Source: Corynebacterium sp. CNCTC7651 (GTDB lineage: Bacteria > Actinomycetota > Actinomycetes > Mycobacteriales > Mycobacteriaceae). Taken from it: DNA of 64,000 nt. The notes under the pieces were generated by a model. That model was not told the origin of the DNA, made no database searches, and saw nothing but the letters and a program-made list of their open reading frames with translations. A program made the translations under genes and the position numbers. Below, one piece after another: positions 56,789 through 62,977 of the stretch; the stretch's first letter is position 1, and every line of letters begins with the position of its first letter. The stretch covers positions 1,736,001 through 1,800,000 of the forward strand of contig NZ_CP071246.1 of NCBI RefSeq assembly GCF_021496665.1, read 5' to 3'.

Positions 56789-58275
56789 TGTGAGGTCACC
56801 TCCGCATGCTGTGAGGTGGTTGTGGTGGCAAGGAGCTGGTCATAGGTGGTGAGGTTCGCTCGTGTGTGTTGTGGTGGTGGTGGGGAGCTGTAGCGTGCGG
56901 CGATACCCAGATGAGGCCCGGTTGGTTGGGCGTTGGTCTCTAAGAGTGCGGCGGCTGCGGTGACGGTGGCGTCGAATCCGCATTCTGTGGCGGTGGTTTG
57001 CGCGTGGGTGAAAAACTCCCGGCGTGTAGCGGTATCCGCCCCGTCGAGGTAGCCCACGACAGCGTCCGGCAGGTGATGGCGAAGCGGTGAGTTCGTCCAC
57101 GCCCCGGGTTTTTTCGCTAACCCAGGCAGCAAACTCATCGGGTTGATCACCGTCGAGTCTGCGGTACCGAAAACTCTCGGCAATGCGATGATGCGTCTGG
57201 TGTCGTCGTCTAAAACGGTGACGGTGTCGTGGGACAACTCCAGCGTGACTTGCCTGTTCGCCCAGGCAGGCCCGACCAGGTAACGGTTGCCGTCTAGGGT
57301 GACAACGCCGGTTTTGTCGGTGCGGCGCACGTCGAAACGCACCGGGTTAAACCGCACCGACGGGCACGCTTTGAGCGCTTGCTGATCCTGTTTGAACAGT
57401 TCAGCGACCGTGGCTGCCTTCTTGTAGTGGGTGTGGGTAGCAAACGCGGCGCACCCGGACTCCAAGATGGTGTTCAACTCCGCTAGGGAGGCTACTTCCG
57501 GCACAGGCACAAGCAGGTTTCGGCGGATGAAGCCGACCGCGTTTTCCACATTGCCTTTCTCATGGCCCGAGTACGGATTGCAGTACCGAGCCTTCGTCCT
57601 ATAGTGCGCTTTGAACGCGGCGAAAAGCTCCGATTCCACCACTTTCGGGCCGACACGGCGCCCAACGGCGGTCGCGTTATCGAAGACCATCTCAGTCGGC
57701 ACCCCGCCGGCGGTGTCGATGACATCTAAAAGCCCGGTAATGACGCACTCAGCGGTTTCGCCGGCAAAGGCCCTGCAAAACCTCATATTTGAATACGGAA
57801 ACGTCACCACCAGAAGGTGCACAACCCTTGCGGCTGACGCCATGATGACTTCTGCCTGGCCGAAATCGACCTGGATGACCCCCGGTGACCATTCCAACTC
57901 CATGAACCCATCCCCCGGGGATTTATGGTCCTGTTTCCACTGCTTGACGTAGCGCTGCACCGGTGAATACGAGCCCGTATAGCCATGCTCGTTGATCAGC
58001 CGGTCACAGATGCGTTGCGCAGTGTGGCGTTGCTTGCGTGGCATGCGCTGATCATCCTCGAGCCAACCATCAATCACAGCGCACAACGCCTCACCCAGCA
58101 CGATTGAGCCTGGTTTGCGTGTCTTCACCGGCACGGTTGGGCTGAAATCGTCCTGGTTAACGTACTTATCGACCGTAGCGCGCGACACGTTCACCGCCTT
58201 GGCAATCGCTCGTCTGGACATTCCCTCGTCATCGAGCTGTCTGATAGTTTCGATCGTGGTCATGCTGATCGTCAT
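56785..58275 (-). CDS. istA: IS21-family transposase IstA
   Basis: 496 residues. N-terminal HTH (SRRAIAKAVNVSRATVDKYV), then the DDE core with VIQVDFGQAEV, EMVFDNATAV and GHEKGNVENAVGFIRRNLL, followed by the small beta-barrel (LDGNRYLVG). Intact. An internal ATG at 58263 is an alternative start. Confidence 0.93.
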   Translation of the reverse strand: MTISMTTIETIRQLDDEGMSRRAIAKAVNVSRATVDKYVNQDDFSPTVPVKTRKPGSIVLGEALCAVIDGWLEDDQRMPRKQRHTAQRICDRLINEHGYTGSYSPVQRYVKQWKQDHKSPGDGFMELEWSPGVIQVDFGQAEVIMASAARVVHLLVVTFPYSNMRFCRAFAGETAECVITGLLDVIDTAGGVPTEMVFDNATAVGRRVGPKVVESELFAAFKAHYRTKARYCNPYSGHEKGNVENAVGFIRRNLLVPVPEVASLAELNTILESGCAAFATHTHYKKAATVAELFKQDQQALKACPSVRFNPVRFDVRRTDKTGVVTLDGNRYLVGPAWANRQVTLELSHDTVTVLDDDTRRIIALPRVFGTADSTVINPMSLLPGLAKKPGAWTNSPLRHHLPDAVVGYLDGADTATRREFFTHAQTTATECGFDATVTAAAALLETNAQPTGPHLGIAARYSSPPPPQHTRANLTTYDQLLATTTTSQHAEVTSQ

Positions 58276-58527
58276 CTACTTTCTGGTCCCTTCCTGAAAA
58301 CCCAAGTCCCGGACCTCGCGGCCAAACGAAGATGGGACATTTCTCAGGAACAGAAACCTACTGGGGGTGGTTATCGGCATGGCCCTTCCCTTTCTAAAAA
58401 GGAGCCACACCAGTCACAGCCACATGGGGAAGTGGCCTAATTTTCCGCGCTGAAACGGACCAAAACAGGCCGCCAACACGGCCTACTTCCCAAGACGAAC
58501 TGGACCAACTACATCAGATCAGACACA

Positions 58528-58533
58528 TGCGGA
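58528..58533. repeat. Target duplication of the IS21 element, right copy
   Basis: TGCGGA, identical to 55946-55951. Confidence 0.75.
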
Positions 58534-58539
58534 CGGCAG

Positions 58540-58671
58540 TGTCAAGTATGTCCCGACTCACCTGTCAACCATCACCCGTCGAAGCGAGGCAGGCCTAAGT
58601 GTCAAGGATGTCCCGGCTCACCTGTCAAGCATCACAACCATCGCCGCAGGCACACCGTGTCAAATATGTCG
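58540..58671. repeat. Three spaced TGTCAA repeats at the IS481 right end
   Basis: TGTCAAGTATGTCCCGACTC at 58540, TGTCAAGGATGTCCCGGCTC at 58600 and TGTCAAATATGTCGTGA at 58658, spaced 60 and 58 bp. The first two are each followed by ACCTGTCAA(C/G)CATCAC. Related inverted copies are at 53182-53215. Likely transposase-binding sites. Confidence 0.75.
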
Positions 58672-58683
58672 TGAACCCAGACA

Positions 58684-58699
58684 CCGTCAGCCACCCCGA
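58684..58699. repeat. 16-bp direct repeat, right copy
   Basis: CCGTCAGCCACCCCGA, identical to 53159-53174. What follows (the hairpin at 58704) is the natural continuation of the tRNA-His transcript. Confidence 0.85.
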
Positions 58700-58703
58700 C
58701 TGG

Positions 58704-58741
58704 AATCCCGGTCTGCACGAGATCGTGCGGGCCGGGATTTT
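58704..58741 (+). terminator. Terminator of tRNA-His, displaced by the IS island
   Basis: AATCCCGG pairs with CCGGGATT, with an inner perfect GCACGA/TCGTGC stem, followed by TTTT. It would lie 34 nt after tRNA-His if the island were removed. Confidence 0.8.
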
Positions 58742-58840
58742 GCGTTGCTGGCGGGTGCTGATGGCCCCGACAACTCCTTCCTTCCGCACCGCGCTTTGCA
58801 CCTTGCTTATCGACGCTCAATTCCCCACCCGACCAGGCGA

Positions 58841-58870
58841 TTTCACCCTTTCAAACTACGCTGCTATAGT
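58841..58870 (+). promoter_or_regulatory. Promoter of tRNA-Lys
   Basis: TTTCAC (58841-58846), 18-bp spacer, TATAGT (58865-58870); the tRNA begins 40 nt further on. Confidence 0.5.
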
Positions 58871-58910
58871 TCTTCTTCGTTGCCCAGCAGGGCACAGACA
58901 AAAGAAAAAT

Positions 58911-58983
<73 letters not shown>

Positions 58984-58986
58984 CCA

Positions 58987-59405
58987 TAGGGCCAGGCCAG
59001 AGGGTATAAATCCACTCTCTAGCCTGGTCCATTTTCATAAAGTGGCCAAAAATTGGCCAGAATGTCGCCGCCACTGTCCCGGACAAACCTGCGAGGAGCC
59101 GGCCCGGCGACCACGGTTCATCTCGCGACACGTCTTCCCCGTTCGCGCGATCGCCGGCATGACTCTAGCTCGCGCAAGCGAAACCCAGAGCCCCACGGCG
59201 TGGATACCCGACTCGCACTCCATCGTTACGCTCGGCCTGGACTCGACCGTCGCGTCAGAAGACCGCTGTACTCGCCGTGATTGATTAGTGGCAGTTCGAT
59301 ACCCAGAAAGGTGCTCGCGGACGCTGGAGCCAGTATCGGCCCCGGGAAACCCGCGCTTCAGCCCGCCCGCTGCAAGCACAAACTCCTTTCCGCGATCGGA
59401 CACCT
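58987..59405. other. Non-coding stretch after tRNA-Lys
   Basis: No convincing gene on either strand. It contains the short palindrome GGCCAAAAATTGGCC (about 59044-59058). The open frames here lack ribosome-binding sites and family resemblance. Confidence 0.5.
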
Positions 59406-59733
59406 TCACCGAGCGCACGCCGGGGCGCACCGCTGCAGCGGCTCGCCCGCCGGGCTGCGCATGGTGAAGGTGGCACGCGCCAGCTCATCCAGCTCCACGT
59501 CCGTGGCGAAGTATTCCGCCTTGCGGCCCTCCGCACAGAACGTGACCACCCGCGCGGTGGTGCGGGAGGCCATGGCGGCAACCAGGTCGTCGGCAACGGA
59601 TGGCAGCGCCTCTACTAGCTCGCCCTTGGCCAGGGTGCGCGGAGCCCGCGTTGTGCACCACGCCCACCTGCGGCGGGGCGATGCGCGCGAGGTGCGCGAT
59701 GTGGCCGCGAAACTTACCCCCGCCCAAGAAGCC
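59406..59733 (-). pseudogene. Decayed murF fragment
   Basis: Minus-strand reading gives FRGHIAHLARIAPPQVGVVHN and GSAHPG in one frame, then KGELVEALPSVADDLVAAM, ASRTTARVVTFCAEGRKAEY and ATDVELDELARATFTM in another. This is the middle of MurF (roughly residues 170-290 of about 500): the GHIAxLARIAPPxxGVVxNVGxAHLG and KGELVEAL motifs are clear, but the stretch between them is deleted with a frame change and both ends are missing. It cannot encode an active D-Ala-D-Ala-adding enzyme. Confidence 0.7.
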
Positions 59734-59735
59734 AA

Positions 59736-60305
59736 TCAGAGGCAATTCTCCTCGACAAACTGCCGCACCTCCGACATGAGCACGAAAAGCGAACCGCTAC
59801 TGTCTCGCTCGACAGAAATGAGTCCATCACGCACCCATTGCCGCACATCATCCGGTTTGACCTGCATTCGGCGCGCCGCGGTGGCGGCGGAAACCCTGTT
59901 CTCGGCGCGCTGCTCTTCCGCCGGTCCATCCACAATCTCACTCATGCGGCGCCGCATTTCGTTGATCGCGATAAGAAACGGCCAAGCCTCTTCGTGTTTC
60001 GCGATCGCCGCCGCATGAGACTCAATCCAGCGACACCAACCCGACGGTTCCCCGCCTAACGAATGCTCGGGCTCGATCTCGTCTCGCAGGTGTCGGCACC
60101 ATTCACGAAGTCGAATCTCGACCAATAGCGTCGTATCCACGACTCGATCGTTCCCCGGCGCCGTCGGCCCGAATGTAGGCCTCATCTTTCGCGCGGTATC
60201 AGAATGGCCGCGCATTGTCTTCATTTCCTCGATCGCACCTAGAAGGCGTCGAGCATCCCGTGCAGCCGACGCGACGGCTGCACGCATCTCATTTTCTGAA
60301 AGCAT
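59736..60305 (-). CDS. Protein with a C-terminal excisionase/MerR-like DNA-binding domain
   Basis: 189 residues from the ATG at 60305, which has GGAAGAGG at 4 nt; the ATG at 60326 lacks a site. Helical N-terminal two thirds (DARRLLGAIEEMKTMRG..., IRLREWCRHLRDEIEP) without known family; the end, VSAATAARRMQVKPDDVRQWV and GLISVERDSSGSLFVLMSEVRQFV, is a winged-helix of the excisionase type. A perfect palindrome lies 24 nt upstream. It may control excision or expression of the accessory element; this is inference. Confidence 0.65.
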   Translation of the reverse strand: MLSENEMRAAVASAARDARRLLGAIEEMKTMRGHSDTARKMRPTFGPTAPGNDRVVDTTLLVEIRLREWCRHLRDEIEPEHSLGGEPSGWCRWIESHAAAIAKHEEAWPFLIAINEMRRRMSEIVDGPAEEQRAENRVSAATAARRMQVKPDDVRQWVRDGLISVERDSSGSLFVLMSEVRQFVEENCL

Positions 60306-60328
60306 CAGACCTCTTCCGTATTTCATCC

Positions 60329-60349
60329 GTGCCGGCGAATCGCCGGCAC
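60329..60349. promoter_or_regulatory. Perfect palindrome upstream of the excisionase-like gene
   Basis: Arms GTGCCGGCGA and TCGCCGGCAC around a single central base. It lies 24 nt before the preferred start codon, where an autoregulator could bind; a short terminator-type hairpin is the alternative, but no T-run follows. Confidence 0.55.
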
Positions 60350-60761
60350 TAATTCAAGCCCCACCTGAAAGCTCACCCCGAGCGCCATTCGCTGCATAGC
60401 TCACGCCCCGCCCGGGCCGCGAACGGCTGGCGCTACGTTTGCGGACGTTCACCCCGACTTCCCAGTGGCGGCACTAGCGACAGCGGCGCCCGCTGCGACA
60501 ACAATGCAGTCCACCTAAACGAGCGACGTGCCGCGAGAGGCGACTTCTGCCGCCGCCGCAGCCAATCTGTCGCCCTCTAACTCCCCGCGGTTCTTCGCGG
60601 CGCCGTTCCCGCCCGACGCTTGACCGTGGCGCCAGAACGGGGGCGGCGGCACTACCGCGCCACAACTCGCCCGCGGACACCGCGAAGGGAAGCCCCTGGC
60701 GCACGCTTCCAGAGTCAAGGCACTAGCCCTTCGGACAGCCTCATTTCGTCCCGTAACCTAG
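60350..60761. other. GC-rich stretch without a recognisable gene
   Basis: About 410 bp in which no frame on either strand has a ribosome-binding site plus a credible protein. Nothing further is seen. Confidence 0.5.
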
Positions 60762-60893
60762 TTCGATCACACCTCAAATCGGTTACGGTTATTGCAGAGG
60801 GCGAAAACGCCAGACCCGTAGCCAGCCCGAGCGCCTTTGCCATCGGGGCGGCCCTGGGCCTCTGACCAGGGGGTTTCCCCCAGGGGCCTTTTT
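60762..60893 (+). ncRNA. Candidate small RNA in the accessory element
   Basis: TTCGAT (60762-60767), 16-bp spacer and TACGGT (60784-60789) form a promoter on the plus strand, opposite to all neighbouring genes. About 70 bp later a strong hairpin (GGCCTCTG/CAGGGGCC outer stem, GGGG/CCCC inner stem, TTT loop) ends in TTTTT (60889-60893). The transcript would be about 100 nt and has no clear coding frame of its own. Expression is not shown. Confidence 0.4.
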
Positions 60894-61029
60894 GGGTGTG
60901 TTCGTTTCTTTCTTTCGTCGTCGGAAGCTGAGGCGCCGTTCAGAGCTGGGGGCGGCGGGGTGCTGGCCAGTGTGCCCGGCATCTGCGACCTGTTGTAGCC
61001 GTAGTTTCCGGGCATCGTACTTGTAGGGC

Positions 61030-61386
61030 TTACTCCGGCAGCTTGGAGGGGCTGTGCCGCTTGCGGGTGGCGAGCCTGGCCGCGATGCGCTCGTTCTCTT
61101 CCGGGCTATCCCGGTTGAGGAACAGCTCGGCGTCACTCGCACTGAGGCCATACCGCTCTGCGAGGAGCCGGCGCTGCCAGGCGTTGTCACGGTCGCTTTG
61201 TTCGCGGCTTTGGTCCGCCCGCTGGCGCTCGAGCTTTCGACTTTCCCTCTTGGCGCGCTTCTCCCATTCTCGAGCGAATTCGCGCCAGCGGTCCCGTTCG
61301 TGCTCGAGCTCTGCAACGCGGTCTGAAAGCTCTTGCAGCTTGTGACCCCGGTGCTCGGCAGCGACACTGTTGGGGTTAGGGGGCAT
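61030..61386 (-). CDS. Coiled-coil protein of the accessory element
   Basis: 118 residues from an ATG with GGGAGGA upstream. Residues about 18-70 are a charged coiled coil (LQELSDRVAELEHERDRW...); the end contains RYGLSASDAELFLNRDSPEENERIAARL, a pattern seen in small phage proteins, some of them scaffold-like. No firm family. Thirty bases separate it from the gene upstream. Confidence 0.65.
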   Translation of the reverse strand: MPPNPNSVAAEHRGHKLQELSDRVAELEHERDRWREFAREWEKRAKRESRKLERQRADQSREQSDRDNAWQRRLLAERYGLSASDAELFLNRDSPEENERIAARLATRKRHSPSKLPE

Positions 61387-61416
61387 GCTTTCCTCCCTGT
61401 GGTTGCCCTGTGAGCG

Positions 61417-62373
61417 CTAGGCGTCGGGGTCTAGTGGGCGTTGAGCCTTAACTTTGTTGGCCGCTGCGATCTTCTGACTGCGCGCTTCTTTTCGGTCTTC
61501 CGCGGTGATCGCCCTGCCGAAGCCCTTGTCGACTTCAACAATGGTCCCGAGTGCGTGAAGCGCGTGTTGACGCTGCCGCAGTTCGTTGAGCGAGGTCACT
61601 GGCGCGAGCTCGAAGTGCTTTATGTCGCCGCGCGCGAGGCTGACGAGAAACTCGCTGACATTGCCCGGCTGAGCTGCGGCCGCCGCCTCAAGTTGGGCGT
61701 CGTACTCGGCTGGCTCCCAGGTGTCTTCGGTGTGTACCCAGCCGGACGAGTACCGGTGCCGGATGAGCGGGTCAAACTCTCGCGTAGGCCGCGCGAGCGC
61801 GGCGCAGGTGCGCAGCTCGAAGAATCGCTGTCGCTGCCGCGGGTCGCCGAGGCCTGCTGATGTGGGGGCAATTGCCGAAAGTGCCGCGAGCGCGCGTCCA
61901 GACTTGCGAAGCTCGAGTGCGGCTTTGGGTTTGGTGTCGAGGGCAGTGTCCAGGTCACGGACGTTGCCGAGCTCCTTCACGCTCTTCATGAACAGCGCCG
62001 TCATCTTCTGGATGTCGAGTTGATCTAGTATCCAGTCGAATGCCGCCCCGTTCGTGAAGAGGGCGCGCTGCTGCCGGCCTAGCTCCTGCCCCAGGTCGGA
62101 GACCTCTGCGACAACTCGCCAGTGCTCTTCCTTTTTCAGTTCTGCCTGCACGAGCGTGTCCCATTCGTCGGCGGGAGCGTGAAGGAAGATCGCGGCGAAG
62201 TCGGGGCGGGGTACGCTATCGGCCCATTCGTTGAATGCTTCGAGGCGCTGGCGGATGCGGGCTTCGGGGCGTGGGGCGTCGAGAGTTACGCCCCAGGTCT
62301 CTTCGATGAGTTGGATTTGCCCTTCAAATCCGGATGCGGCCGGGATGGTGAAATCGAAGCCTTTAGCTGACAT
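61417..62373 (-). CDS. Unknown protein of the accessory element
   Basis: 318 residues from the ATG at 62373, preceded by AGAAAGGA; the frame continues upstream but that part shadows the WhiB-like gene. Mostly helical, rich in Ala, Glu and Arg, no membrane segment, no recognisable motif; HRYSSGWVHTEDTWEPAEYDAQ and FAAIFLHAPADEWD are the most distinctive stretches. The C-terminus is basic (RSQKIAAANKVKAQRP). Between the WhiB-like and coiled-coil genes on the same strand. Confidence 0.6.
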   Translation of the reverse strand: MSAKGFDFTIPAASGFEGQIQLIEETWGVTLDAPRPEARIRQRLEAFNEWADSVPRPDFAAIFLHAPADEWDTLVQAELKKEEHWRVVAEVSDLGQELGRQQRALFTNGAAFDWILDQLDIQKMTALFMKSVKELGNVRDLDTALDTKPKAALELRKSGRALAALSAIAPTSAGLGDPRQRQRFFELRTCAALARPTREFDPLIRHRYSSGWVHTEDTWEPAEYDAQLEAAAAAQPGNVSEFLVSLARGDIKHFELAPVTSLNELRQRQHALHALGTIVEVDKGFGRAITAEDRKEARSQKIAAANKVKAQRPLDPDA

Positions 62374-62458
62374 TGTGGTTTCCTTTCTGGAAGTTTGGGG
62401 ATTAGGGTTTCGGGGCTCGCCGCGCGGGGTGGCGACCGGGGCGGCAATCGAGCGTGAT

Positions 62459-62977
62459 TCATGCGGTCTCCTTCCGTGGTTTCCCGAGTTCGTAGAGTTC
62501 GCCGGCCCACACTCCATCCGCCCGCTTTGGGACATTGGCGGAGCACGTCGCGAGCACGGGGCATTTGCGACAGAGGTTTTCGGCGTGGGCAATCCGGTGC
62601 TGCTGTTCGGTTTTGGTCTCGCCGGGGTTGGGGCCGCGATCGAACATCGGGGCCTGCCCAACGCATAGGCCGCGGGCCAGGTCTTGCTTGTGCGGTTGTA
62701 TTTGGGCTGCGAAGTATCGGAGCGCGAAGTTCTCCGTCGCGCCCTCTACCCCGCGGAGCTGTCTCTCAGTCACGGTATCACCTCCCGTCTCTAAGGCATC
62801 GACAATCTCATCGGCGAACTGGAAAGCCTGGGTGCGGTTAAGTTCGAGGATGTGGCGGGTGCCGTCTCTTTGCGTCACTGTGACGATGGCGCGATGGTGC
62901 CCTTCGGTATGGCGGGCGGTGACTACGACTTCGACGCTGCGCCACCCTCGCCCGCTGCGATTGAACCGTGCTTTCAT
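62459..62977 (-). CDS. WhiB-like protein with an extra N-terminal domain
   Basis: 172 residues from the ATG at 62977, which overlaps the upstream ATPase stop as ATGA. The C-terminal 75 residues are WhiB-type: Cys104, then Cys136, Cys139 and Cys145 (CRKCPVLATC) for a [4Fe-4S] cluster, and the GVWAGEL turn. The first 75 residues (SGRGWRSVEVVVTARHTEGH, IVTVTQRDGTRHILELNRTQ) are an added beta-rich domain not usual for Wbl proteins. Phage-borne WhiB proteins are known in mycobacteriophages. Regulatory role inferred. Confidence 0.75.
   Translation of the reverse strand: MKARFNRSGRGWRSVEVVVTARHTEGHHRAIVTVTQRDGTRHILELNRTQAFQFADEIVDALETGGDTVTERQLRGVEGATENFALRYFAAQIQPHKQDLARGLCVGQAPMFDRGPNPGETKTEQQHRIAHAENLCRKCPVLATCSANVPKRADGVWAGELYELGKPRKETA

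Larger units (their letters stand above)
55952..58527 (-). mobile_element. IS21-family insertion sequence
   Basis: 2,576 bp. Ends TGTGTTTTGTCAAGTTGTAG (left) and, complemented, TGTGTCTGATCTGATGTAGT (right) are imperfect inverted repeats bordered by TGCGGA. TAGGCC/GGCCTA-containing subterminal repeats occur near both ends (55980-56000 and 58434-58492). It carries istA and istB and lies in the region upstream of the IS481 transposase start. Confidence 0.82.
53175..58683 (-). mobile_element. IS481-family element, interrupted by two other ISs
   Basis: Left end TGTCATCAGTCGCGACATGC and the complement of the right end (TGTCTGGGTTCACGACATAT) share TGTC-N6-TC(A/G)CGACAT followed by TTGACA, so they are inverted repeats of about 26 bp. 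Both are bordered by the 16-bp duplication. Removing the IS1249-like and IS21 insertions with one copy of each target duplication leaves about 1.53 kb around one transposase, a normal size for the family. Confidence 0.85.

Noticed and set aside
58540..58671. Regular repeats as a CRISPR array
   Set aside because: Only three imperfect copies, with 60-bp spacing and partly conserved spacers; they belong to the IS481 end.
53175..58683. Genomic island with its own integrase at tRNA-His
   Set aside because: All genes inside are transposase or helper genes of three identified IS elements; no cargo and no integrase.
59035..59430. 131-codon minus-strand open frame after tRNA-Lys
   Set aside because: No start signal and no recognisable similarity; it overlaps the end of the murF fragment in a different frame.
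60620..60865. Plus-strand open frame of 81 codons ending at the hairpin
   Set aside because: No ribosome-binding site, starts upstream of the only promoter seen, and composition is that of non-coding GC-rich DNA.
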